Of a stretch of 64,000 bases of DNA, positions 1 through 12,078 are shown one piece after another. How positions within the stretch are numbered: position 1 is the stretch's first letter; every line of letters begins with the position of its first letter. Origin of the DNA: Apodospora peruviana (lineage: Eukaryota > Ascomycota > Sordariomycetes > Sordariales > Lasiosphaeriaceae); contig JAUEDM010000001.1 of the NCBI GenBank assembly GCA_033439685.1, positions 7,750,001-7,814,000 on the forward strand. The letters are read 5' to 3'. The notes under the pieces are model-generated. The model ran no database searches. It was given only the letters and a program-made list of their open reading frames with translations, and had not been told where the DNA came from. The translations under genes and the position numbers were made by a program.

Positions 1-301
1 ACGCAAGACCTTGACCACTGTCCAGGGCATTCCGAGCAAGTTTGACCACAAGAAGATTCTCAAGGTCGTCAAGAAAGAGTTTGGTACGTCGTTTCCTCTT
101 CTCCTCTTTGTCCCTCTTGATCCTTTGACTAACCATTTTGCAGCTTGCAATGGCACCATCATTAGTGACACCGAGTCCAAGGGTATGGGCGAGGTGATTC
201 AGCTCCAGGGTGACCAGCGCCTGAAGATCAAGGAATTCCTCACCAGCAAGGATGAGGGTCTTGGACTCGATGAGAAAACCATCAAGGTCCACGGCTTTTA
301 A
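1..301 (+). CDS. SUI1: Translation initiation factor eIF1 (SUI1), 3' part
   Basis: This is the C-terminal part of eIF1; the 5' end lies outside the window. Exons are 1..83 and 144..301, with codon frame starting at base 2. The intron 84..143 runs from GTACGT to TTTTGCAG. After splicing, the frame reads through the SUI1 core (KKEFACNGTI, then a GEVIQLQGDQR-like segment) to the end HGF and a TAA stop. eIF1 binds the 40S subunit near the P site and enforces AUG stringency during scanning. Family identity is clear from the sequence; the role is known for the family. The upstream exons cannot be judged from here. Confidence 0.95.
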   Translation, partial: RKTLTTVQGIPSKFDHKKILKVVKKEFGTSFPLLLFVPLDPLTNHFAACNGTIISDTESKGMGEVIQLQGDQRLKIKEFLTSKDEGLGLDEKTIKVHGF

Positions 302-873
302 GCCCGGTATGCACGTCGTGCCGGCACTTCGCTCGGTGCCAAAGAAATGATCTCGACAGAAGGCATGCCGAGGTTCTTTGTTATTGAGCGATGGAGACCC
401 TTCGCGGGGACTATAGCGGCGCACGAGCATGATACCCATGATGGTTACGGGCTGCCTCTTTAATCCGATTGAGTGTGAGCGAAGTGCTATTTTTTCTGCG
501 ATATTGATCGTTTGCTCAAGTTGCCGCGTGTTCATTCAGGTTGAGATGGACGGGTCACAAAGTCTGCATGTCTCTCTTTTGGGCTCTGCAGGACTAGCAA
601 TATCAAGCAATGGAATCTCTTGCAAATTTTACTTATCCCAAGACTTGATTCGTGACAGAAGGTTGTAATAGTGCCCGCCGTACTTCTCCCTTGCCACCTC
701 TCCCTTGTCACCTTTCTCCCGAAGTAAAAATCCACACCACGAAAAAGTGCAATGAAATTCCCTTTAAACGCCAGCCCGCTAACTGTCTTCCGGTCCCTGG
801 GGTATAATAACGTGGTTGAAACAGGGAATGAAATAAAATGCAAAATCGCAAGAATGATGAAAGAAAAAGTGAA
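302..873. other. Intergenic, convergent 3' ends
   Basis: This 0.57 kb lies between the stop of eIF1 (plus strand) and the stop of the DUF1746 gene (minus strand), so it should hold both 3' UTRs. ORFs here are short and lack recognisable domains. I see no RNA gene. Confidence 0.7.
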
Positions 874-2223
874 TTATAAATCCCCAGTCACGTTGCCGTA
901 TTCCATAATCTTGACAGCCAACTCCTCGGCCATTTGGCGGGCGAGCTTGATTGTCTGCACCAGTGGTATGTCTGGGTATTCGGCAGCCCGGTCTACGTGC
1001 AGATGCCAGAAGAGTACGACCATGGTCACGAAGCTTGCGAACGAGAACATGCTCATGGACATGGACGTCTCCTTGCGGATATTGATTCCACGCTGAGTGA
1101 TGCCGTAGACCACGGTCAGCAGCTAGATTTGAAAAAGATAGTTTAGTCAGCTTGGTTTCGTTCTCGTTTATATATATGTCTCTCGAAGAAGGGTCTGGAT
1201 AGTAACAGCAGAAAGAGGACAGGAAAGAGAGTTAAGTACCGAAGCTATCGCTATCCACGCGGCGAGAGAGAAGCGGGGATCCGTCGGGGCGCCGAAGAGC
1301 CGAAGAATTGTGGAAGTGAAGAAGCCATTCGCGAGGTTGATGACCGAAAGACGGAAGAGGGTTGCCAGGGGGGTGTAATTCAGGAGGCTTTTCGGGAGAA
1401 ATGTTAGATAGGTCCGTCCCTGATGTTAGGGAGGAAAGGAGTACTCACGCCCGAGACATAAGGCTATCGGTCAGGAAGAAAGAGATATAGCCCGAAGCGC
1501 AGCACTGTGATTCATGTTAGGTGTTTGGTGTCCATGTATGTACGAGATATGCGCCGTTTGCACTGGTCCATCATCCAGCAGGGAGATTTCCCCAAGTGAT
1601 GTTGACACGGCGCGATTTCTTGAATAGAGGTGTTTTCTGGACAAAAGGGAAGGTTTCTTTACCCAAAGAACTGCGAGCCACGCCTCCTTGAAGCGCAGCT
1701 TGGCTTCGTAGGAAGACCAGTCGTACGCGGCGGCAACGAACGCACCCGGGAGAGCGGATGCCGCTGCCGCAATTGAGCCTCCTCCTCCTGCTCCGCCACC
1801 GCCTCCTCCAGCCCGGGCAAAATATCTAAGGTGCACCAACGCCAGCAGCCGGACCATACTTGGGAAGCCGCACCACAGCGCTGGGGCGATCGAGAGGAGC
1901 CGGCAAAGGAAGAGCAGGGGATGCCATTTCCTCGAGAGGCCGAGCACGACGGCGAGTCGTGGTTGTAGGAGGGATGAACGCGCTGTTACTGCGCTTGGGT
2001 CGTCGTCATCGTCGTCTGATGCGTTGTTGGTGTTGGTGCTGTAGCTGGGTGGAGCAGCATGACCGCTGCCATAGCCGTTGCTTTTGCTGTTGGCAACGCC
2101 GCCGTGGTCTAATGACCTGGGCAGGTTGCCGCTGTTGCTGCTGGCGTTATTGCTGTTGCTGTTGGATCCGTCGATCTTAGTCGGTCGCCGGCGTCCAGTT
2201 GGCGCCGCCGGTCGGTTGGACAT
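874..2223 (-). CDS. DUF1746 membrane protein, probable Dsc E3 ligase subunit 4
   Basis: Four exons on the minus strand: 2223..1663, 1504..1449, 1387..1240, 1122..874. They give 337 residues with phase kept at each junction. The N-terminal half is low-complexity (Asn/Ser stretch, an Asp run, Gly runs). The rest contains the DUF1746 region: the Trp-Cys-Cys-Ala-Ser-Gly-Tyr segment, an LLNYTPLATLFRL-like stretch, and the conserved ITQRGINIRKETSMS segment before a last membrane helix. Several hydrophobic segments indicate a multi-pass membrane protein. In fission yeast a DUF1746 protein is Dsc4, part of the Golgi Dsc ubiquitin ligase that activates SREBP; assigning that role here is inference from family. 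Start chosen at the ATG giving MSNRP; the frame is open a little further upstream but without a better ATG. Confidence 0.75.
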
Positions 2224-3024
2224 GAAGACGACGTCAATGCCCCTTCTTTCCCCATGGGAGCATAGAAGGGGAGACGTGATGGAGCGTTCGAAGTGGATGG
2301 GCGGGTCACGTAGCCAAATTTCCAAATCAGGACGGGATACTCGGAGTATCTGGAGCACTCGTGGTGGGCAGCAGCATTGGTAATGCGGGCGACAAGCAGC
2401 ACAAAACGACTTTACGTTTACCTGAATGGATCTGGATCAATGTTCCCAACAGGCCAAGACCACCAACTCTGAGGTCATGTCGCGGGGTTGTGGCCGTTCT
2501 GGCCTTGGTGGTCGCAGTCGTCGGGTCGGGGAGTGGAGAGCAGCACTCCGTACGAGTACGGTACTGTACGGAATATTCCGTACATCCGTACGCTATCTAT
2601 CCGACGTGGGCTTTTGGAATGGTACGGATTACCGATATTCCGTAACCAGTCAGAATGAATTGCCGGAACGATTGGTCGCTCAAACCTTATCGTACGTGTA
2701 CACTAATAGGAAATCAAGTAGTCAAGCGGGGGCAGCTTCCATATGCAAGGTACCTGGTACCCTTGTGTAGCGTACCTCCTCCGAGTGGAAATTTTGATGG
2801 AAGCTCACCCGTCCCGTGCCGAACCATCGACAAAAAATTCAAGATTGGCGGCAAGGGTGTCGGATCGACTTCCGCAGCGCCCGCATGACTATGTCCGATG
2901 AAACCAGCCGTCGACGTTCACGACCACTATCATAACAGACCGACCGATAACGCCTCGGATTTCCTGCTGTTTGTTCACGATCGACGCCTAACCATAGCGA
3001 GCAATCGCACAACACCAACCGGCC
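2224..3024. other. Divergent promoter region
   Basis: These 0.8 kb separate the starts of the DUF1746 gene (minus) and the MBA1/mL45 gene (plus). The region should hold both promoters. It contains a cluster of CGTAC/CGG/CCG palindromes near 2547-2646, listed separately. No coding sequence is supported. Confidence 0.7.
2547..2646. promoter_or_regulatory. Cluster of CGG/CCG palindromes with a perfect 20-bp palindrome
   Basis: Bases 2565-2584 read TGTACGGAATATTCCGTACA, a perfect 20-bp palindrome with a CGG-N6-CCG core. Around it are further CCGTACG and CGGTAC half-sites. At about 2626-2643 a second, looser group occurs (CGG-N4-CCG followed by ATATTCCG). Inverted CGG/CCG triplets with fixed spacing are the usual targets of fungal Zn(II)2Cys6 regulators; CGG-N6-CCG is the spacing known for yeast Ppr1. 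That a factor binds here is inference; the palindrome itself is directly seen. Confidence 0.4.
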
Positions 3025-4007
3025 ATGGCGGCCTCGAGGTCGGGTCTGCGCGCGCGGAACATCCTCTCGTTAGCGACGACCATAGAGACACCAATTAATG
3101 GTATCCCAAGAGGATCACGCCCGTTTTCGAACAGTCTGGTGCTTTCTAGTAGTGCGGAAGCTCGGCAAAGATACGGGATGGTTTCACCCACGGCGGAAAG
3201 GTCAAGACTAGGCAGACAAATATCAGCCGCCGAGTTCGCGATGATCCTCCCAGGTAAGGAACGCCCCCTTTCCCACGCGGACCGGAGGATATTTGTTGAC
3301 GTCTAGTTTTTTAATTAGGAACATTCATCCCCCCTTTCTTCACCAGCTTCCCCCACCACCCGCGCGTGTTGTTCCCATTCATTTGGGAGTACATCAAGTC
3401 CAGTTTCAAAGACAGGTTGCAAATTATGCTGGGCGCATTATCCTCCAAGCCCAGTCTTTTCAAGGGCCCTCAGCTCAAGCTCAACAGCTCCTCGGTGCCC
3501 GCGACCGCCAAGGCTCTACACCGCTCCATGTCGGAAGCATTTGCCCTCGGCGACACAAAGACCTTGGAGAAGGTGTGCGTCAACAAGATGTCGAGCATGT
3601 TGGCATCGAGCATCGACGCACGTCCCAAGGGCCGGCGCTACACATGGGAGGTGGTGCGCTACAACAAGCGATGGCGGTACCCGCGCGTCATATCCCAGAG
3701 GATGGCCAAACTCGACAACGCCTCAAGTGCACCGCTTGTCCGGCAGGCGGTGGTGAGAATATGCAGCCGGCAGCGTCGGGTCGAGTTGGATGGCAAAGGT
3801 CAGGTTGTGGCTGGCAGCGAAAAAGAGGCCAATCTTGTCGAGAACATAGCGATGGTCGCCCTCGTCAATCCGGTGACGTGGAAGCAGAGTGAATGGCGCA
3901 TTGTCGGCACTTTCAAGGAAACAACCCCGGAGTCGTGGGAATCGGAGAAGGCAATGATAAAGGTTGTCGAGGACGACCGAGTGAAAGCCTATGCAGACAG
4001 CCGTTGA
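3025..4007 (+). CDS. Mitochondrial MBA1 / mL45-family protein
   Basis: Two exons, 3025..3253 and 3319..4007, encode 305 residues. The junction restores ...ILPGTFIPPFF..., with the codon GGA split 1/2. The N-terminus is rich in Arg, Ser and Ala with few acids, as in a mitochondrial presequence. The C-terminal two thirds carry the MBA1/mL45 (Tim44-like) fold signature: a helix with KALHRSMSEAFALGD, then TWEVVRYNKRWRYPRVISQR and a final WRIVGTFKET strand. Family members sit on the inner membrane next to the mitoribosome tunnel exit and help insert mitochondrially made proteins; some are counted as ribosomal protein mL45. Start is the first ATG of an open exon with divergent promoter behind it. 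Confidence 0.8.
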
Positions 4008-4770
4008 GGGTGTCCAAGTGGTCGGTTGTAAGAAGCTATATGTACAATATCTACGGCGCCTCCTGCTGCAAGCTTGTGCTGCGTGGTACTTATACTACGC
4101 GTCGTTCTCTTCTGCACTTGTACAGAGAAGACACGGATACACTATTCTTGTACAGATCATTCACCAACAACTCACTTATAATTTTCAACAAGAAGTAGGC
4201 CGGAATCACCGAATCCTATCTTGCTTACAGGTCAGGACTGGAAAGTATGTTAGCTCGGGACTTCGCCCCATAGTGCAACAGTTCACCCTTGTTTTCCTCG
4301 GGTTTCCCCCAGCACTCGAGGTAGCGCCAAACACTTGCCAGGTTTTCTCTTCAAGTAATCCGTTGGCTTTTTCAACCCTGCGTTCATCTACTGTAAGTAC
4401 AACACTTACAAACAAACCAAGGGGAGATTGTATTTGCCAACAAGGTTCTGTTCTGGCGAAATACCACCCAAGCACCACCGCTCTGGGGAACAAGTCATTT
4501 GTTAAAGTGTAAAGCCAAGTGATATCAGAAACGACTGTATTCCCAACCATGGGTACCAAACTAATGTAGCCAGCAGCGACGCTCCGCTGGGGATGTACAC
4601 ATAGAACAAAGGCAATCCCATCCCCTCTTCATCACTTCTTGTTTCCTAGGTAAAGTCACCAGCTCCTTAAATATCCAATCTCGATTTCAGCTCTCGCCCT
4701 CACACCCACCCTTTCCAGTACCCTCACCGTTGCCTCATTGCAGCAGTATTGCAGTACGTAGTAGGCAGAT
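4008..4770. other. Intergenic, convergent 3' ends
   Basis: About 0.76 kb between the stops of the MBA1/mL45 gene (plus) and the symporter gene (minus). ORFs on both strands are short and without domain resemblance. Probably 3' UTRs and spacer. Confidence 0.7.
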
Positions 4771-7550
4771 TTAGACCAACTTGCCAGCTCCCTTCCCAAC
4801 ACCAGAATCCGAGACAGTCTCGCCCTCGATTCCATCTCCCGGGGCGGCGTACTCAGTCGGCTCCAAAGAGGTAGGGCGGTCGAGCGCATCGAATCTCGTA
4901 CCTCTAACCTTGGCCATGGCAAACTGGACCACAAGCCGCAACGCCAGCGTACTAAAGCCCCAGAGCAAACCACCGACAGGGGCAGCGACGAAGGCGCCAA
5001 ACGCACCCCAGCCGTCGGCGTACAAGCCTTGCTGCAGGAGAATCAGCTGGGCACCCTCCAGAGCGGTGCCAAAGTACACGGTACCAAAAAGGAACACCGT
5101 AAAAATGCCGCCGAGCCCGCCGACGACGACCTCGAGCCCGCGCCACCAGTAGCACGTGTCCGACAGGCCGATAACCAACACGGGAATGGTCGCGGCTGAA
5201 ACAAGATCCGAAATCAGAAAAATCTGCAGGATGCTGGGCGCCTGGATAGCAATCACAACGATGGGGATGATGACCAGCACGACGGCGCCGCGGATCCACC
5301 AGATGTTGAGCCGGTTCCGAAACAGGTCGTTGGACGCCGTTGACACCATGGCCGACTGGAATGAGTCGAAGGCGGCTGTGCTGAGCGTCACCGACATGAT
5401 GAGGACAATGCCGACGACCCAGTTGGGCAGCTGTTCCAGCAGCACAAAAAAGGCGATCGAGCCGGGGACCGGGTTCTCGGGGTCGTTGCCGGGCCAGAGG
5501 CCGGCCCACGCGGCGATGAGGCCGGTGCAGCCAACGAGCGTGATGATGACGATGATGGCGCCTGCTGCGATGGAGACGCCGATCCAGAGGTCTTTGTCCG
5601 TCTTGGAGGCGAAGGTGCGAAGCCAGAAGCTGGACTGTTATGACACAGCGAATTAGCCTCATTGCGGTATCTATAGGCTTGTTGGAAAGGGGGGGAAGTA
5701 CCAAGAAGAAGTCATTTGTCAAGATGGCGACCGGGAGAATGTAGAGCAACTGCCAGCCCAGAAGTGTCGGCTTCGTGAGTCCAGACGGCTCGATCAGGCT
5801 GGTGTCGATCTTGGTCTCCACGCCGATGGCAATAGAAGCGACGATGATCAGCCCGACAACCATAGCTCCCTGAATGTTGTCCGTCATGAAGGAGATTCTA
5901 AACCCTCCCAGAGCTGTAACAAAAAGAAACCCACACATGGTTTAGCCCTTGTCTCCAAAGGCACATAAGGTACAAAGAGGACATACAAGTATAGATTGTC
6001 GTGATAAGACATTCGACAATGATCACTGGCAAGCCATCCAAGCCAGTGAGGGCAGTCACAACTTGGCCGATGGCAGACAGCTCAGCGACCATGTACAGAA
6101 AGAGCGTGACCAGCGTCATAAAGCTGAGGTATAGCGCCGCAACGACACCATAACGCTGTCTCGTCCACTCGGTCAACACAAAGCCCTCAGGGCATTTGCG
6201 GCGGATGATGGGACCCAGAGCGGCGAAAATGAACAGTGGGAGTCCCGAGGCCAGGGCATAAATGACCACACCTTGGATGCCAGCGAGAGTGGCGAGCTCG
6301 GGGTAGGAGAAGAGCATTCCGGATCCGAGTGCTATAATTGGAGAGACGAGGTTAATCATGTCAATATATATATATCCACAAACAAAAAGGGGGGGAAGGG
6401 AGGGGGATTTGTCGATGATCGGAGCGGCAGCACGTTTCCCACGCAAGCATTAACTTGATCGAGTAATCACGGTACAATCTCAGCTTCGTCTCTGCTAGAC
6501 TCGTTTGGATCTCCTCCCTCTTGAAAGGGAGGTTGGATCCAACGCAAGCCTGCTTCAACTCGGCGCCCGTAGTGAGCCGCAATCCCCATCGCTCCTCTTC
6601 AAGATACAAGCCGTTTCGCGGACGAATACTTTCCCCAACTCTCCTGTTAGGAGGTTCGGGGATTGGATTGTCTGGAGAACGGTCTGTACCAAGAAGAAGA
6701 TTGATGGAGAAAGGTTTGAACGTTTGGGTACGAACCTATGCGTCAAATTTCTCGCTCTTCCCTCGGTCTTTCCTTTTTGCATGCCGTGGGCAACTCCCCA
6801 GTCTAATAGGAATCAGAGTCGATGAACCCTCATATCGGGCAACAACATGGCCGAAGTATCGATGGGTCTCTGCCTCTCTCTAAGACCTGATCACGACTCT
6901 CGCCTCGGCGAGGATATGACGAATAGAGAGCCGCGGCCGCCCTGTAGTTCTCTTCGTCCTCTTCCCCGTTTGCTACCGCTCTGATCCGATCTTTCGATTG
7001 CGCGCTCATCGCGTCTTAATTCTTCTGTTTTCTTTTGTTCTTACTCACCAGAAGCGATGAAGTTCAGAGCGAGCGGAAAAGCTAGACGGGGGAAGAGAAG
7101 AAAGACAAGAAAAACAAATTAGTTTTTCCCTCATCCTTATCATAAAAACATATAAGATACCGGAACAATGAAGGGAGGGGATGGAAGAAAGCGAACAACA
7201 TCCCGAAGATGCGAGACAACGTATAGACACCAAAACTCAAAAGCAGCAGGATGGGGGGCGAGGAAAGAACAAGAATCGTGACCAATGAAAGAAATTATAC
7301 CCGTCTGAGTTCTGTTGCCAGCGAGGAACTCCCCCTTAGTCTGGTTTCTCATCTTCCAGGCGAGTCCTGTCCCGAGCAGACTACAACATGTCAGTTCGTT
7401 CACAACACACACGTAGAACCACAACCTGGAAACCACCAAGCCCACGGACAGGCATTGAAGCAAGTTCTCCAAAAGGTATCAAACATACAGAAAAGCCCCA
7501 TAGGTCACGTAGATGATGGCGTTGGACGCCTGAAACGATGGTTGTCCCAT
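4771..7550 (-). CDS. Sodium:solute symporter family permease (urea-transporter-like)
   Basis: Six exons on the minus strand: 7550..7489, 7380..7301, 7081..7049, 6331..5987, 5913..5702, 5634..4771, giving 531 residues with all phases matching. The N-terminus starts MGQPSFQASNAIIYVTYGAF and runs into the GEFLAGNRTQT and NFIASALGSGMLF segments typical of the fungal SSS branch related to DUR3 urea permeases. More than ten hydrophobic helices follow, including the FRISFMTDNIQG and TLSTAAFDSFQSA regions. The C-terminal tail is hydrophilic. The true substrate cannot be read from sequence; related fungal proteins are annotated as urea transporters. Exon 3 is only 33 nt and is followed by a 717-nt intron, unusually long for this genome. 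Confidence 0.85.
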
Positions 7551-8860
7551 TTTCTGCTGCTTTGTCGCTGTGAGGTTCTTGAGATGGAAATGTCTTTTTC
7601 TGTGGATTTTAGCGTTTCTTCTCTTCCGTGGTCTGGGTTAGCTGGTCGCCACTTGTCGGTCCGATCCAGGTGGTACAATAAAGATAAATTTTGAAGATGT
7701 AGAGATAATATTAGGATTCAATTGTGCGTCCGCGACAGGAAGTCGAGATTTCAAAAGAAAAAGTTCACGACGACCTTATTAAGACCGCATACCATCGGCG
7801 TGGTACTTACCATTCCTTATCACACCTTCCTTTGAATACACTACTGCACACCCACGTCCTTTTCCGAGGACCAGGTCACGGAAAACATCAAGCGCGGGGG
7901 TATCTCCTCCACACCATTACGAAATCCTTGGCAGCCAGAGGTAGCGAAAGCGCGGGATGTAACACAGCAGCCCACTAACAGCTCCCTCTGCCCACCGCAC
8001 AGGGAGTTGTTAAGCGGCCTCGCTTTGCCTCAGATAACTCATCACGTAATCGCATCATGGCATCCCCGGTTTACGGATTATTCACTTTCGTGAGCTCAGT
8101 ACTAGGTACCTGTAATGATTTTCAATGCCAAGACGCCTAGACCACCAACTGTGAACTTTCTCATTGTTTTTGGCTCCAGCCAATCCTCGTGACAAGAATA
8201 TATCGTAACGAATTTGTATGCTTCAACTAGACTTCTAAACCGCGGATAGGCTAAAGTACATGGAAGTGCCATTGTCGAGATAATGCCCTATTGATGAGGG
8301 ATACATCTCTACCCATAACTCATTCCTCTTTGCGCTACGCCTTATTAATAATCGAGGAGCTGATGGCCTCTGCTCCTATATTGCTCGTAAATCATGAACA
8401 AGAACCATACAGATTGTTCTAAGAACCGGGCACCTCAGTGCATGAAATAATAAAGGCGCCTTGGTGCTGAAAGAAAAGAATACGAACATGCTGACCAGAT
8501 CCCAAATGACCCACAAGGACACCTCATAGCTGGGGAGGAGCTCAATACTGAAATGGCTGTAACGACTCTGCAGGTCGTACTCAAGATAATGATGACACAT
8601 CTGACAGGAACCAAAGTGGTTCCACCAGTTTTGTTACTGGTCGTGGGCGTCATCGTTCTATTCGAGAACAGGCAACCAGCAAACCCAAGTGGGCTTGCGA
8701 CAAGAGGAAACGACGACAAAACGATGGCGACTTTAACTTGAAGCAGTCAAAAGACCTCGAGTCTTTTGGATGAATGCCAAACACCACTAGTGGTCAAAAA
8801 CTGACAAGTCAAATCAGCCGCCAATTCGACAAAAAAGATGTAAGAAGAGAAGTTCTGCGC
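7551..8860. other. Intergenic between symporter start and RRM gene stop
   Basis: About 1.3 kb. It should hold the promoter of the symporter gene (transcribed leftwards from 7550) and the 3' UTR of the RRM gene ending at 8861. A 94-codon open frame at 8435-8719 (minus) lacks an ATG start and any domain, so I do not call it. Confidence 0.65.
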
Positions 8861-11800
8861 CTACTGGTCATTGCTGGGATTGCTGGTGGCCAGACGGGTC
8901 GGAGATTCCAGTGTGGTCGACGGCGCACCTCCGGGTCCGGAAGGAGAGTTATGGACAACATAGGGGACGAGGCCGCTAGCATCGCGTTGGAGACCATAGT
9001 GGTTAGGCCAGTATCCTCCGCCGAACAAATAAGGGTTGACTCCATTCGGATATGCCGCTCCAGGTGAGGGCGGCAAGCCATAGGTACCAAACATCCCATT
9101 GTTGCCATGCATCGGGAGCGTGACGTAGTTCGAGGGTGGATAGGCTGGTCCGGCGCCCTGGTACATCATACCGTGGTGTATCGACACAGACGCCCCAGGC
9201 TGGTGGTGCATCGGCATGTTTGCTCCGATCTGATGATGTGCCGGCATAGGTGTTCCAGGCTGGTGCTGCACCGGCAAAGTCGCTCCAATCGGATGCTGCA
9301 GAGGCATAGACGCTCCGATGTGGTGGTGTATCGGAATGGGCGTTCCAATGTGGTGTGCGAGGGGGACCCCAGGGGCGACCGATCCGGTTGGAATAACAGA
9401 TGCAACTCGAGCAGCGGATTTGACAGATGCAACCGGTGTGACTGGTGTGACTGGGGTCGTAGAAACCTGCTGGGCTACGGAAGCACTGCGAGAATTCTGG
9501 GCAGGTGTTCCAAGCTTGCCGGCAACACCACTCTCTGCCGCGGTGACGGAACCAGTGCTTTCAAAGGAGGGTGTCGACTTCAGCTGGTACATAGATTTGA
9601 CGCGCTTTGGCGTCTTATTATTTTTTACCACCTTACGCTGAACGTGGATGCGGTAGCCACGCAAAATCGAGTTGTTCTTGAGATAGTCAGTATAATGGAT
9701 TTCCAGATAACAAGAACCAACTTACGAGCTCATGAATTGCCACATCCGGACGATCAGCCCTTGAAAATTCGACAAAGGCAAACATACGGCCTTCACCTGT
9801 ATTGGAAATATGGTTAGTTAAGATCATTTTCCACTTGCGTGCGGATGACTGACCGTTGTAACCAACTCGCTTGTTGAGGCTGATATTCAAGATCTCACCG
9901 ACCATCGAAAAATGATGGCCGATTTCAGACTCGGTCGCATCGAAGGGAAGACCAGTGACATAGACGGAGCGGCGGTTGATGTCGTACTGTTTAAGGAACT
10001 CTTCATCGTCGTTGGCGCGAGTGGAAGCCATGGCTCGTTTCTTGATGTCGAAGGGCACAACCTGGTAGTCCAGATTGGAACGCATTACCTAGCAAACATT
10101 AGCTCTAAAACTCCACAAATGCAATGACTCCCAAGCTAAACATACAGGAGTAAGATCACGAGCCGGGTCGAACTTTGCAAACTCGACCAAGATGGTGGGA
10201 GGCAAGTTCATGCTCTCTTGGACACTCTGATGCAACGGCTCGCATTTGCTCAGGTCGCCATATGGTTCCAAGACGTGGCGAGCCTCATCGACAGTGGTAT
10301 AGGTGCCGCTTCGCTTCCAGAAGATGAAAGAGCCTGAGGAAAATTAGCAGGTGTTGGCTGGGTGGCAAGTCTAAGAAAATCACTCACGGTTGGCCTTAAC
10401 CATCTCAGTTCGGCATGGGCGACCGAGAATAATGGCACCTCTGCCATTCTCCATGGCAGCCACTGCATCTTCAGTAACCTGCAAATTCTCAGCGACCAGC
10501 TCGTCGTATATCTTGATTGGAAGTAATTTCCTTACGGTGTATTGGCAGAAGGCGAACGGCATGTTGTTGTGATCTCGACGAATCTTAACGAAGACCGTTC
10601 CGTACTGGCTGAACTCACGAGTGATCGCCGCCTCGAGGGCTCGATCGTCTTTAGGCTCCGGGAGACTATACGAAAGCGAGAGTGTCAGAAATACTCACAT
10701 TAGATGAATCTGAGAGACTTACTTTGCCACAAAAACGCATGCACTCGGAGGATAAATGCCTTGTGCATCGACATCACCAGTCTGGTGGAGATCAGAAGAA
10801 AGATTAGACAACTTGGAGTGAAGCGAGCGCGATGATGGGGTTGGGGTGCCTTGAAGCACATGAAATCCATTCGTGGCAGCACGATGGGCAATCCGGCGTC
10901 TTACAAAGGCTTTGGTAGGCGACTCCATCTCGTCATCATCCTCGACATCCTTGAAGGTGACGGAGCGAGAGGGTCCAAGCCCGAATTTGATAGGGGTAAA
11001 CGGGGCTCTATCGCTAACCTTCAGTGCACTAGCCGATCGGGTCAGGCGTAGGTTGAATGCGGTAGCGGGCATGGTAGATGTTGCGCTGTCCGGCGAGAAC
11101 ACGTCGTCGCCGTCGTCAGCCTCAGCCTGCAAAACGGCGCCTGTGCGATCCTCATGACCGCCAGCCACCTTGACAACTGACGCCTGCTCATTATCGCTGG
11201 TCTCCTTCGAGTCAGAGCCAGAGAACACGTCAGCCGCAAGCTGATGGTCGACTCTGATTGTCGGAGCACTGGTGTCTAGCTATTAGTGATGGACTTGTCA
11301 AAGGGTATTTGGGGTACTTACGCAAAGCCAGAAACTTGGGCAGAGTTGCGAGCGAGAGTGGCTGGAATAAGATACTTGCCCGGCTTGGGAGAAAAGCTGC
11401 CGCGCATAAAGTTAGAGAGTGAAATTAACTTGAGCAGAAGGAGAAAACCTACCTGACGTGAGCCGCTCGTGGAGCTGGCGAGAAATCGGCCAAACGAACA
11501 CCACCACCTGCTAAGAAAAAGGTTAAAATCTGAAGCTATCAAGTTGAACGAAGGAATGATGAGAGATATTTTGCTGCCTTGCTCAGTATCGGGGTTGGTG
11601 ATATCAGTCAGCACCAGTCGCCATTTGAAGGATGTTCAAGAGCCCGATTCAGCAAGCCACTATCATCATAAATACCAGTGGGCTGTCATGTCAGGATAGC
11701 CGAACGTCATGCTTGAACTGTTCTGCAAACCCGATATGGGGAAGTGGAAGACCGCAACGGTTCGTATCTGAACCAGAGAGGAGTGAGAACGGCAGAATGG

Positions 11801-12078
11801 AAGTCCTCGGGCTGGATGGGGGAGTGTTAAGGGAGAGAGGGAGAGGTGGGAGGTCAAGCGTGCCGCGCGAGCGAGACAAAATTGCAGAAACATGCCAATG
11901 AGCCAAAGCGTGACATGATGGGGATATTTTACTTACTGCAGGGAGTAGAGAACGGAGAGGATTCCGGTGATACATTTGGGGTCTCCGGGGTATCATGATC
12001 CGAGACCAGGCCGGGGACGGCATTGTCACCTGCGATCCTGTGGCCCAAGCCACCAGGCTCGGTAGTGAGAGACGACAT
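8861..12078 (-). CDS. RNA-binding protein with three RRM domains
   Basis: Ten exons on the minus strand (12078..11937, 11510..11453, 11396..11322, 11268..10723, 10665..10536, 10478..10388, 10333..10146, 10088..9854, 9796..9726, 9676..8861) encode 783 residues. RRM1 (about 270-348) has RNP2-like VFVANL and RNP1-like MPFAFCQY. A degenerate RRM2 (about 350-410) begins SFIFWKRSG. RRM3 (about 451-530) has SVYVTGLPF and MFAFVEF. The N-terminal 260 residues and the C-terminus are disordered. Residues about 617-681 are a tandem 10-residue repeat rich in His, Pro, Gly and Met. Presumably binds mRNA; the target is unknown. The 57-nt intron 9853..9797 is open in frame, so an unspliced read hides it. Confidence 0.85.
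9166..9366. repeat. 30-bp coding minisatellite in the RRM gene
   Basis: About six and a half imperfect copies of a 30-bp unit lie in the last exon of the RRM protein gene. Each copy encodes ten residues of the pattern P-x-x-H-x-(I/P)-G-(T/A)-x-(I/M/L), read on the minus strand. Copies differ at several positions, so the array is not freshly expanded. Confidence 0.8.

Noticed and set aside
6505..6883. ORFs inside the long symporter intron
   Set aside because: Low-complexity, overlapping in several frames, and the flanking symporter exons splice cleanly across them.
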